Shown: positions 21,935 through 30,136 of the stretch, piece after piece
How positions within the stretch are numbered: the stretch's first letter is position 1
How the letters are laid out: each line of letters opens with the position of its first letter
From: Streptococcus sp. LQJ-218
Lineage (GTDB): Bacteria > Bacillota > Bacilli > Lactobacillales > Streptococcaceae
DNA: 64,000 nt
Reading direction: 5' to 3'
Assembly: GCF_003428885.1 (NCBI RefSeq)
Contig: NZ_QQRU01000002.1
Span: 165,503-229,502, forward strand
Program-made: the position numbers and the translations under genes
The notes under the pieces: model-generated
What the model was told of the DNA's origin: nothing
Databases searched by the model: none
What the model saw: only the letters and a program-made list of their open reading frames with translations

Positions 21935-24202
21935 CTAGTCTACCCCCTTTAGAGCACTAATCATGTCAATCTTTCTCATACGAAGACTAATAAAATAAGC
22001 AGTCCCTAAAGATGTAAACCAAACCAATAACGTAGCAGAAGCAAGGACATACATACTGACATAAGCGGTATACTCAATTCGAATCGTCGAAAATGTTGCT
22101 ACATATTCTTTCAAAAACCATATGCCTAAAGGAATTCCTACTAGCCAACCAATAAAGGTAGTTAGTATAGTCTCAAAAAGAGTTAGCATCTGTAGATATT
22201 GATTAGAAAATCCTAATACTTGTAATGTAGCATAGTCTCTCATTCTCTCTACAAAGTTTAAAGAGCCCAGATTATAAAGAACAATAATAACAAGTAATAA
22301 GGCAAAGCCAATAATCATTAGAAATACACTCATCAAACTAGATACAAAATCATAGGCATTTTTTTCTTGGCTCCCTTTTTCAATGACAGATAGAACACCT
22401 TTATCTTGCTTAATAGTATCTTCATCCACCTCCGGCCCAACTAATAAAGTATGTGGAGTAAAATCTCCCCCTGCTTTTTCAAAGACTCTAGCATGAAGAT
22501 AAGCCCCTTGATTGGTTTCACTTGTGACAATCCCTTTTACTTCAAACTTGTAAGTATGACCATCTTGATAGGGAGTCACATTTAAAAAATCTTCGACTTT
22601 AATACCTGCTAAACGGGCAAATGATCTAGTTACATACAAACCATCATCTTTCAAAGAATCAGCACTCTCTGTTTTTGCTTGAATCATATCTCCATCATCA
22701 AATATAATCAATAAACGATTGTAACCATCATCTGGATTAAAATGTGCTTGTGAAATTTGTACACCTTGCCCACCATATCTGGACTTAGAAGTGGTATAAT
22801 CTGCTACGGTCAGTCGTTTTGAATAAGAAAAATCTTCATTATATGCCTTATCAACAAGATGATTCATGGACACAGGCATACCAATTCCAGCAATCAGTAA
22901 CATCATACTTCCTGCAACTCCCACGATTCCCATCAAAACTCGAATACGATTAAATGAGGCATCCCGAATTGCCCATCTTGAAGGATAAGAAATTCGTTGC
23001 CAGATAGAGGAAAATCTTTCCACAAAGACAAATTTAGCAACTTTTTCTTTACCTCTTAAAAATATTGCTGGTAAGCCTCTAGCCGACTCTCTAGAAGCTA
23101 AATAGGCAGCTAAAACACAAATAATAATGACCACAATACCAACGACTATTGATGAAGATGAATAAGAGATTTGCCAATTTGGAAGTGTAAACATTGACTT
23201 TTGAGTTTCTAGTACAAACCATGACATCAAGGGAGATATAGCAAATCCTGTGAAACTTCCTAATAAACTCACTACTAAGCCAAATAAAATATAATGTAAA
23301 CTGATAGCCTGATTTGAAAAACCTAAAGCCTTTAATACAGCAATCTCTTTTGTTTGGCCATCAATCAAACGCTGAATGGTTGTAAACATAGCTAATATAG
23401 CTAACAAAATAAAGATAAAAGAAAATAAGTAAGATAAGTTTCTAATTTGCCCAACTCGATCGGTAGCTTCTGATATTTCAGTTAAACTTTTTTGATCTTG
23501 ATAAGAAACTAAATCTCCCCCAAAAATAGACTCTAAATCTCCTCGCAAATCTACCTTAGAGCCATAAATTTCTAAGGCATTATCTGACGATAAACCCAGA
23601 ATTCCTTTTGCAATTTCATTATCTGCAATATAACCATAGGCATCATTGTCAGGATTTGGAGCTATATATTCCATGCTACCTGTAAAATAAATCTTATCTG
23701 TCGCCTGAACAAATCCTACAATTTCTAAATCTATCTGTTTCCCCCTTGATGAAATAGAAATGGAATCTCCAATCTGTAATTGATTCTTCTTAGCATAATT
23801 CCCATCAATCCAAATCGAATCTTGTTTTCCTTCAGAAAAAGGACTTCCTTCTGTTACTGTAACCAGTTGATCATCTGTAATCGTTTCAAGATTGATTCGT
23901 CCGTCAGTCTTGTCTAAACGAACAATATTAGCAAATCCTTTCTTTTTACTGATAACTTTTTCAACAGAAGATAATAGTTCAACCTGCTTAATTTTTGATT
24001 CATCAATTTGTCTCGCTTGAACCCAAACAACAGGAAGTTCAGATTGTTTCAAATAACTCTCTAGACTCTTTTCAAGTCCATGCCAAGCTCCTTGTAGACC
24101 TACAAAGATTAATACACTTAATAGAGACATCAGAAAAACAGAGAAAAATTGTTGCCAATTTTGCCGGAGATCTCTTAATAATTTTATATGAAGATACCTC
24201 AT
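21935..24202 (-). CDS. FtsX-type ABC transporter permease of the island operon
   Basis: The membrane protein has 755 aa and two FtsX/MacB-type permease halves. There is a first helix at about 16-36, then a large extracytoplasmic domain (about 40-255) and three or four helices up to about 385. A helix near 430, a second extracytoplasmic domain (about 450-635) and three C-terminal helices follow. Such permeases pair with LolD/MacB-like ATPases to expel peptides, lipids or other amphipathic molecules, or work in antibiotic resistance. It overlaps its ATPase gene by 4 nt. In this context I infer export of the operon's product or self-protection. Confidence 0.88.
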   Translation of the reverse strand: MRYLHIKLLRDLRQNWQQFFSVFLMSLLSVLIFVGLQGAWHGLEKSLESYLKQSELPVVWVQARQIDESKIKQVELLSSVEKVISKKKGFANIVRLDKTDGRINLETITDDQLVTVTEGSPFSEGKQDSIWIDGNYAKKNQLQIGDSISISSRGKQIDLEIVGFVQATDKIYFTGSMEYIAPNPDNDAYGYIADNEIAKGILGLSSDNALEIYGSKVDLRGDLESIFGGDLVSYQDQKSLTEISEATDRVGQIRNLSYLFSFIFILLAILAMFTTIQRLIDGQTKEIAVLKALGFSNQAISLHYILFGLVVSLLGSFTGFAISPLMSWFVLETQKSMFTLPNWQISYSSSSIVVGIVVIIICVLAAYLASRESARGLPAIFLRGKEKVAKFVFVERFSSIWQRISYPSRWAIRDASFNRIRVLMGIVGVAGSMMLLIAGIGMPVSMNHLVDKAYNEDFSYSKRLTVADYTTSKSRYGGQGVQISQAHFNPDDGYNRLLIIFDDGDMIQAKTESADSLKDDGLYVTRSFARLAGIKVEDFLNVTPYQDGHTYKFEVKGIVTSETNQGAYLHARVFEKAGGDFTPHTLLVGPEVDEDTIKQDKGVLSVIEKGSQEKNAYDFVSSLMSVFLMIIGFALLLVIIVLYNLGSLNFVERMRDYATLQVLGFSNQYLQMLTLFETILTTFIGWLVGIPLGIWFLKEYVATFSTIRIEYTAYVSMYVLASATLLVWFTSLGTAYFISLRMRKIDMISALKGVD

Positions 24203-24876
24203 CTCAACACCTCTTCATTATTCTCTATTTTTTCAATACTTCCATCTTTCAAATATATAACTCGATCTGCAAATTTAGCAAACTCTCTATTATGTGTAAC
24301 CATTACAACTGCAGCATTCCCATTTCTAGAAACTTCCTTCAATAAAGTTAAAATACTATCACCTGTCTTTGAATCTAACGCTCCTGTAGGCTCATCACAC
24401 AATAATAGGCTAGGCTCTTTAGCCAAGGCCCTTGCAATTGATACACGTTGCATCTCACCTCCAGAAAGTTGATTAGGAAAATTATTTTTTCTATGAAGTA
24501 AACCAACTTGATCTAAATACATATCGATTTCTTTATTGTTTTTCACTAAATTTGCTGCAATACCTATATTCTCCTTGGCTGTTAAACTTGGAACTAAATT
24601 ATAAAATTGAAAAACAAAACCAATTTTATCTTTTCGATAAGCAGATAATTCCTTGTCTGTAAATTTTGTTACTGGTTCCTCATCAAATATAAAGGTTCCT
24701 GATGTCGCACGATCCATCCCACCAAGTAAATTTAGCAACGTACTTTTCCCTGAACCTGATGGACCTAAAATAACTGTAAATTTCCCTTTCTCAATAGAAA
24801 AACTAACTCGATCCAAAGCACGAACTTCTTGCTCCCCCACCTTATAAATCTTACTAATATTTTGAAACTGAATCAT
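24199..24876 (-). CDS. MacB/LolD-type ABC transporter ATPase of the island operon
   Basis: The ATPase has 225 aa with Walker A LGPSGSGKSTLLNLLGG, the Q-loop FVFQFYNLVPSLTA, signature LSGGEMQRVSIARA, Walker B LLLCDEPTGALD and the H-loop VTHN. It belongs to the group that partners FtsX-like permeases. It starts 8 bp after the P-loop kinase-like gene and overlaps the permease, so all are one operon. Confidence 0.93.
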   Translation of the reverse strand: MIQFQNISKIYKVGEQEVRALDRVSFSIEKGKFTVILGPSGSGKSTLLNLLGGMDRATSGTFIFDEEPVTKFTDKELSAYRKDKIGFVFQFYNLVPSLTAKENIGIAANLVKNNKEIDMYLDQVGLLHRKNNFPNQLSGGEMQRVSIARALAKEPSLLLCDEPTGALDSKTGDSILTLLKEVSRNGNAAVVMVTHNREFAKFADRVIYLKDGSIEKIENNEEVLR

Positions 24877-24884
24877 ACATACTC

Positions 24885-25664
24885 CTAATATCTTGTCATA
24901 AATTTTATTTTTTCCTTTAATGTAGGCTCTTCATACTGGTCTATGATACGTTTAGATACCGCTTCCCTGTTTTCTCGTATAACCTTTTCAGCTAAGGAAA
25001 TAGCCTCATCTACTGGAACAACTATTGGCAACTCATAATGTTGAATGATCTGATTTAACCGTTCTTTCTGACTACCTTTGACACAATAAGGTGTCAGACC
25101 CAAATTCCTATAAGCTTCATATAATTCCTCATCTGATAAATTTCGATACTCTTCAGATACTGGTCTATGCCCATCTGGATCCATTGCAAACTCTACTGGT
25201 AGATGGACAACATCTGTATACCACAATTTCGCATGATTTTTAGAGACAATCCCATAGGCAGTCAAATATTTTTTGAAAAATCGTCGTCCTGGAATACCTA
25301 AAATAGATTTCATCAATCGATGAATGAATGCTGATCCTGGATTAATTCCTACCCTCATTCGAACAGTCCCGTAAATCCATTCATTCAATACTGACCCATC
25401 TGATAGAAAACTTCCATGTTCCTTGTATAAAATTCCTTCTGTACGAATTCTCTCTTCAAAACGCTTTAACCCCAGTGCCATTAACTCAGTTGATGACATA
25501 TCCTGAAATCTTCTCCCAGGATATAAATCTGTCAAAATTTCCCTCGCAGACAAAGCGTCGATTAAGGGAAGTCCCGTTGCAATCGAAAGAGCTGTAGCAG
25601 TTGTTGTCTTACCTGTAGAATAAGTTCCTGATATGACTAACCTTAATTCTCTATTTCCCATCAT
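24885..25664 (-). CDS. P-loop NTPase, NadR/AAA_28-like (possible small-molecule kinase)
   Basis: The protein has about 259 aa. The N-terminal Walker A is SGTYSTGKTTTA (about 10-21), of the kind found in NadR-type nucleoside kinase domains and related AAA_28 proteins. Further on, GSFLSDGSVLNEWIYG resembles the Asp-containing substrate/Mg region of such kinases. No DNA-binding or membrane segment is visible. I infer phosphorylation of a small molecule, perhaps the substrate or product of the AvrD-like protein, but it could have another NTPase role. Start: GGAGGGG precedes ATGATG at 25664. The gene begins inside the end of the preceding frame (14-nt overlap), suggesting coupled translation. Confidence 0.65.
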   Translation of the reverse strand: MMGNRELRLVISGTYSTGKTTTATALSIATGLPLIDALSAREILTDLYPGRRFQDMSSTELMALGLKRFEERIRTEGILYKEHGSFLSDGSVLNEWIYGTVRMRVGINPGSAFIHRLMKSILGIPGRRFFKKYLTAYGIVSKNHAKLWYTDVVHLPVEFAMDPDGHRPVSEEYRNLSDEELYEAYRNLGLTPYCVKGSQKERLNQIIQHYELPIVVPVDEAISLAEKVIRENREAVSKRIIDQYEEPTLKEKIKFMTRY

Positions 25665-26217
25665 TGTCCCCTCCATCAGGTAATTTTTGAGCTATTTTAC
25701 TTTTAAAGACTACCTTATGATCTACATCATTCCCAGACATTTCGTAGATTTTCCAATGTTCTTCTCTAATTTTTAATAATCTATTTTTTGAAACACTACC
25801 ACTAAGCTCTACTACTCCGTTCAAAATTGGTAAATTCAAGTCTGCACTCACTTGCTTCATCCACATGGTATTACTCTCTTCTCGAGATATCTCTTCTATA
25901 TGATAGGCTAACATCTCTGCCATTTGAGAAAAAATAATCAGAAGTTCTAACAAACTATAATAATTCTGTTCTAGACTACCTACACCACTATATTCAATAT
26001 CTTTGATCAGTACTTGCTCTGCCTTACAAGATATACTATTATCTGAAAATTCAACATCGTATATATCATGCTGTCTATCTCTTAAATGTGTTGATAAAAA
26101 ATCTCTACCTTGTTCTCCTATAGTCACTACATTTTCCTTATATTCTAGTAATTGATAGCCTAAACAAACTTTCATATCCATTACCAAACAATCAAATTCA
26201 ATCACTTGGTTCGTCAT
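25651..26217 (-). CDS. AvrD-family-like protein, C-terminal frame (188 aa)
   Basis: It resembles the C-terminal two thirds of AvrD-family proteins, whose Pseudomonas member directs syringolide synthesis. The best recognisable stretch is a helical segment followed by SREESNTMWMKQV (about 113-125), which in the family reads as R-x-x-SNTLWM. It overlaps the upstream frame by 20 nt. The two frames together give about 305 residues, near the 311 aa that I recall for AvrD. Either this is one gene broken by a single-base change, or two coupled subunits. The family call rests on memory of the family pattern, so it is moderate. An independent translation start here has no clear ribosome site. Confidence 0.6.
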   Translation of the reverse strand: MTNQVIEFDCLVMDMKVCLGYQLLEYKENVVTIGEQGRDFLSTHLRDRQHDIYDVEFSDNSISCKAEQVLIKDIEYSGVGSLEQNYYSLLELLIIFSQMAEMLAYHIEEISREESNTMWMKQVSADLNLPILNGVVELSGSVSKNRLLKIREEHWKIYEMSGNDVDHKVVFKSKIAQKLPDGGDNDGK

Positions 26218-26554
26218 TTTGAAATTTTGTAATTCTAATTTTTAAATTTACCAATTCTTCTATAGCTTTTATCCCTGACTTTATCTCGAAATGACTTAAC
26301 CTATATTGATTTAAGTTCATCCCCATTATTTTCAGTATTTCACTTCCAAATAAATATGCTAATACTATTCCATCTAATGTACTCAGGTGTTGTTGTACGA
26401 TTTCAGATTGTTTACTAGACCATAAACCCTCCTGATGAAGAGAGCCAACTCCTTCTAAAATATTTTTCAACTTAACTAAATAAGTCGTTCTCTTATGTCC
26501 TCTACCAAAATAGCGATTTCTATTATCTCCAAGTAAATAATCTACTGTTAGCAT
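26198..26554 (-). CDS. AvrD-family-like protein, N-terminal frame (118 aa)
   Basis: First gene of the island operon. It begins MLTVDYLLGDNRNRYFGRGH, which fits the AvrD-family start (LG-x-x-NR-Y/F-FG-x-G). HLSTLDGIVLAYLFG (about 74-88) fits a second conserved block. ATG at 26554 follows GGAG at 6 nt; an upstream TTG is less likely. Removal of one A from the AAAA run at about 26213-26216 would join it in frame to the next gene. Function in the family is C-glycosyl-lipid (syringolide) type small-molecule synthesis; that it does so here is an inference. Confidence 0.6.
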   Translation of the reverse strand: MLTVDYLLGDNRNRYFGRGHKRTTYLVKLKNILEGVGSLHQEGLWSSKQSEIVQQHLSTLDGIVLAYLFGSEILKIMGMNLNQYRLSHFEIKSGIKAIEELVNLKIRITKFQNDEPSD

Positions 26555-26589
26555 ATTCTTCTCCAATCTTTTAAACTGATTCTATATTA

Positions 26590-26642
26590 AACAAAAAAAG
26601 ACAAGAAAGAATCCGTAATTTACGAAAACCTTCTTGCCTTTT
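26590..26642 (-). terminator. Terminator between the two-component genes and the AvrD operon
   Basis: Stem AAAGGCAAGAA / TTTCTTGTCTTT with an inner CGTAA/TTACG hairpin and a T-run on the minus strand. It separates the sensor-regulator transcript from the operon downstream. No clear sigma-70 promoter is visible between it and 26554, so the operon may need an activator. Confidence 0.7.
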
Positions 26643-26651
26643 TAGGATAAA

Positions 26652-27257
26652 TTATAAAGATACTAGATTTAATCGAATAGCTTCACGTACAGCTCCAACT
26701 CTACTCGTAACTCCCAACTTTGAACAAATATTTGAAACATGGGTATCTACTGTTCTCCTGCTGACAAATAAACTATTTGCTATCTTTTCATTAGAAAATT
26801 CTTTTACAATAAGTTCCAATACACTTAACTCCGTATCTGTCAATAGATTATTTTCTTGCTTTTCTAACAAACCATCTGGGATAACATGATTGCCCTTATA
26901 AACAGCATAAACTGCACTTTTAACATCCAAATAAGAACTTTCTTTGGGTAAAAAAGCTTGAATCCCAAAATCCATCGCTCTCTTATGTAACAAAGTATCA
27001 TAAAATCCTGATAAAAGGACTATCTTGGGAACTGTATTCAGAAATCTATTTATTTGACTAATAACATCAAATGCCGTTACTCCTTTCAGCATAAAATCCA
27101 TAACTAGCACATCTACCTTTTCATGCTTGAGACAAAGAAGTAAATCTGCTACTTCTGTATAGGACCCAACAATTTCAAAATCATCTTCCTTTAAAAAATA
27201 GTTCTCCAATCCTTGTAACACTAAACTGTGATCATCAATCAAAACCAAACGAATCAT
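26652..27257 (-). CDS. LuxR/NarL-type response regulator (ComA-like)
   Basis: The regulator has 201 aa. Its receiver domain (1-120) has the acidic pair Asp 8/Asp 9, phosphoacceptor Asp 54 (VLVMDFML) and Lys 105 (FLPKES). The C-terminal LuxR-type helix-turn-helix (about 140-190) contains EKIANSLFVSRRTVDTHVSN. It overlaps the histidine kinase gene by 23 nt and so forms a two-component pair with it. It is the natural candidate to activate the AvrD-like operon lying directly downstream behind the terminator. Confidence 0.93.
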   Translation of the reverse strand: MIRLVLIDDHSLVLQGLENYFLKEDDFEIVGSYTEVADLLLCLKHEKVDVLVMDFMLKGVTAFDVISQINRFLNTVPKIVLLSGFYDTLLHKRAMDFGIQAFLPKESSYLDVKSAVYAVYKGNHVIPDGLLEKQENNLLTDTELSVLELIVKEFSNEKIANSLFVSRRTVDTHVSNICSKLGVTSRVGAVREAIRLNLVSL

Positions 27258-28995
27258 TTTTCTTCCCTTCTATAGGTATTCGTATCTTCACACTTGTAGG
27301 TTCTATATTTATCTGAACAGTTCCCCCCAATAAATGAACCTTCTCTACAATTCTGTTTAAACCAAAATGATGTTCATTAGACTGATAGTTTCCCTTAAAA
27401 ATACCATCATCTGTAACTTCAATAGATAAAATCTTTTCTTTTGTAGATAAATCTACAGTAATTTCTCTAGCATTCCCATGAAGAATACTATTATTGACTA
27501 GTTCCTTAACTGTCCTTAATACAAATGTGCTCACTTTGTCATTAACTTTTTCTTCATCTATTGAAAAAGTTGTCATAATCGAAACAGTTTCCATCTTCAT
27601 GAATTGGTTTAATATGCTAGTAATAGATTCTTTCAGCCCTAATTCATGCACCATTAAAGGATAGATATTGGAACATAAATCTCTTAATTCAAAGACAATA
27701 TCATCCAACATCTCTAATAAAGCTACCCTATTAATTTGTTCACTAATTTCTAACTGCTTTTTATAATAAATAACCTTCTGAATTGTAGTATCATGTATAA
27801 ACGTTGCAATTTCTTCCCTCTCCAATTCAGTAGCTACAAAAGTATGAAAACTACTAAAGATTCCCTCCATTTTATGGCTAATCAACATCATTTTCCTTAT
27901 TTCAGGTAACAAAGCTAGCGAAAAAAGAAAAGTGTAAAGAACGAAAAAAATTGGAGAAAATTCTCTTAATAACAGACTAAAAAGAATAATTAGACTAGTA
28001 AAAAAAACGGCAAATATCAAGTTATATATGAAGGGGTTCCACTTCCAAGCAACATATATCATTCGCTCTAGTATCAAGTTATTTACAATAGAGAACAAAA
28101 TAAGCAACAATAAAGGAATACTATAAATAAATGAAACTTCCTTACCAATTGGAAAAATATATCCAAAAAATAGAGGAAATAAGGCAAGAACTGCTAAAAA
28201 TAAGGTATGAATTGGTAACATTTCTCTTATCTGAGAGTGATTTATAAGCATCTTTAACAGTAGGATAACTAAAAAGAAAAATACTAAATAAAATACCCCC
28301 CTAGAAAAAAAGATGGTCAAAAAATCAATGGGTTGTATAAGATTATAAACAAACAAAAGTTGAGTGATGAGTGAATAGCCCAGTATAATACGAGAAAAGT
28401 TAGAAATGGTTGAACCTTTTATCTTCAAGACTGACACTCTAATGAAGATATCCATGAATAATGGAAATAAAGTCAAGTATGAAATTAATAGACTACGACC
28501 AAATACATCTCCTATACTTGATGGAATAATCGATAATAACATCAGACTAGTATAAATAATAAAATAAAAATACCGTTTTCCAGTTTTTCCTCTACTTCTA
28601 CCTTTTATGTATAAGCGAAATAACAGTAGAATCAGAAAAGCAATGATTGACAAAACAAGAAAGATAATTTGGCTTGATTTTCCAGATTCTATTATTAAAG
28701 TCTTTGAAATTCCTCTATCTAAGACTGTCACAGAATGAAGCGGTTCAACAATTAAAAATCGAGATAATAAGAAATTACTATCTGGACTCTGACCGTCTAT
28801 TTGTATAATTGATGACCCTATTATCTCTTGATGATCTGCAAAGCTTCCCAGATTATGGACTTGTCTCACTATCCACTCATTATCATGTTTATCTACGGTG
28901 ATTCCATTGTACGTTCGGTTAAATATTGAAAACGAAAAATAAAAAAAGAAAATAAATAACAAAACAAAATAAAATCGAAACATTTTTGACTTCAT
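27235..28995 (-). CDS. ComP-like sensor histidine kinase with PDZ-like outer domain and polytopic membrane region
   Basis: The kinase has about 586 aa. One N-terminal helix is followed by a short outer domain (about 25-105) containing IIGSSIIQIDGQSPDS, a PDZ-like signature. Some seven to eight helices follow (about 110-365). Then come a HisKA_3 dimerisation region with phospho-His in REEIATFIHDTTIQ (about His 401) and a HATPase domain (N-box KELVNNSILHG, G-box EVTDDG and HFGLNRIVEK). The layout matches ComP-type kinases that sense secreted signals. ATG at 28995 follows GGAG, 11 nt away. An upstream GTG is possible. Strikingly AT-rich. Confidence 0.92.
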   Translation of the reverse strand: MKSKMFRFYFVLLFIFFFYFSFSIFNRTYNGITVDKHDNEWIVRQVHNLGSFADHQEIIGSSIIQIDGQSPDSNFLLSRFLIVEPLHSVTVLDRGISKTLIIESGKSSQIIFLVLSIIAFLILLLFRLYIKGRSRGKTGKRYFYFIIYTSLMLLSIIPSSIGDVFGRSLLISYLTLFPLFMDIFIRVSVLKIKGSTISNFSRIILGYSLITQLLFVYNLIQPIDFLTIFFSRGVFYLVFFFLVILLLKMLINHSQIREMLPIHTLFLAVLALFPLFFGYIFPIGKEVSFIYSIPLLLLILFSIVNNLILERMIYVAWKWNPFIYNLIFAVFFTSLIILFSLLLREFSPIFFVLYTFLFSLALLPEIRKMMLISHKMEGIFSSFHTFVATELEREEIATFIHDTTIQKVIYYKKQLEISEQINRVALLEMLDDIVFELRDLCSNIYPLMVHELGLKESITSILNQFMKMETVSIMTTFSIDEEKVNDKVSTFVLRTVKELVNNSILHGNAREITVDLSTKEKILSIEVTDDGIFKGNYQSNEHHFGLNRIVEKVHLLGGTVQINIEPTSVKIRIPIEGKKNDSFGFD

Positions 28996-29121
28996 TGTTT
29001 GCAACACTCCACATTTCACTTGATATTGATGTTTATTCTACCATTTTTTCATTCAATAAGACAGGTTTTATAGTTAAATTTATTCTTTTTTCTTTCGAGA
29101 TATAACTGATACAATCTTCTA

Positions 29122-29325
29122 GTAGGTGAAATCTTACCTGATTTGACCTTTGAATATAAGATGAAAATCGCCTACGAACACTTGAAACGCTTGATTAACC
29201 TCAAAGGAGAAAACGTCGCAGTTCGTGAATTCCATGGCCTCGCTCCTCACTACCTCCGTGGAGCCATTTCACAAGCTAGCACTCTAGCAGAGATTGAGGC
29301 TCTCTTGCAGTTAGATAAGGCTTAA
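29122..29325 (+). pseudogene. Decayed copy of the dus 3' end
   Basis: About 204 bp match the end of the intact dus gene (about 20860-21084) with a few substitutions and a 27-bp internal deletion that removes the residues GTSGAAKLR. The frame is open to the stop but lacks the FMN site and catalytic Cys, so no enzyme can be made. It still leads into a terminator, suggesting it is the original gene end left behind when the island and a new gene end arrived. Confidence 0.9.
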
Positions 29326-29332
29326 TAGTTTA

Positions 29333-29366
29333 AAACCCGTAACTCTCTTAAAGGTTACGGGTTTTT
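29333..29366 (+). terminator. Terminator after the dus remnant
   Basis: Perfect stem AAACCCGTAAC / GTTACGGGTTT with TTTTT following. It probably also stops minus-strand transcripts of the lipoprotein gene. Confidence 0.8.
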
Positions 29367-29395
29367 GATTGTAAAAATTCAAATACTGATAGCTA

Positions 29396-30091
29396 TTATT
29401 GATTCAAAGCAACACTGGAAACCTTACCATCTGCTCCTGTTGTAATTTGGATGACTTTTCCTCCACCAATTTTGGCATTATACTTACCATCATCAAGAGT
29501 ATAAGAATAGCCTTTGATAGAGTAATTTTCTTTCTTTCCATCAGCAGATTCTACTGTAAATTGACCACCTGATGAAACTGTGATGGTTTCGCCATTTGCT
29601 CCCTTCCAATTGCCTGCTGCAGCTGAGAAATCACCATCTACCATGGTTAAAACACCCTTGTAGCGTTTATTTTGCTCTGCTTGCTTGTCTTGAAGTTTGC
29701 GGTCAGTTGTAGGATCATAGCTTGATTGGTTAGACTGGGCTTGAGGAGCCTGAGCAGGAGTTTGTTGACTAGCCGCCTGTTGACTAGCTACCTGTTGATT
29801 AGCCACTTCTTGATCTTGTCTTTGCTCTGGTGCAGATGCCGCTTGTGATGGTGTTGCACTTGCTGAAGACTGGTCGGTAGATGCCTTGGCCTTTTCAGAT
29901 GAAGCTGAACTTGAAGATTTTTGAGTCTTGCTTTCTTTGCTCGCAGAAGCTGCTTTAGAGCTTGATGATTGACTTGTCTTAGCAGAACTGCTCGCTTGAG
30001 TTGTTTCCTTTTTATTTCCACAGGCTCCTAATAGCAGGGTAGAAGCCAATACAGTCGCTGCCATCAATTTAACATAGGTTTTCTTTTTCAT
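29396..30091 (-). CDS. Ser/Gln-rich lipoprotein of unknown function
   Basis: The protein has 231 aa. A lipoprotein signal ends in LLLGAC (Cys 24). Residues of about 28-140 are low complexity, Ser/Lys/Ala-rich then Gln/Ala-rich with QQVASQQAASQQ repeats, probably an extended wall-spanning linker. The C-terminal domain (about 140-231, FSAAAGNWKGANGETITVSS) looks like a small beta-sheet module common in streptococcal lipoproteins (possibly the DUF6287 type). The promoter is TTGACA-17-TACAAT and a WalR-like motif overlaps its -10. Monocistronic. Confidence 0.85.
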   Translation of the reverse strand: MKKKTYVKLMAATVLASTLLLGACGNKKETTQASSSAKTSQSSSSKAASASKESKTQKSSSSASSEKAKASTDQSSASATPSQAASAPEQRQDQEVANQQVASQQAASQQTPAQAPQAQSNQSSYDPTTDRKLQDKQAEQNKRYKGVLTMVDGDFSAAAGNWKGANGETITVSSGGQFTVESADGKKENYSIKGYSYTLDDGKYNAKIGGGKVIQITTGADGKVSSVALNQ

Positions 30092-30136
30092 TTTTCTACT
30101 CCTTTGTAATATTTTAGAAATATAAAGAAATCTTTT

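Noticed and set aside
29143..29325. 60-codon frame as a functional gene
   Set aside because: It is the tail of dus without the catalytic and FMN-binding parts and with a 27-bp deletion.
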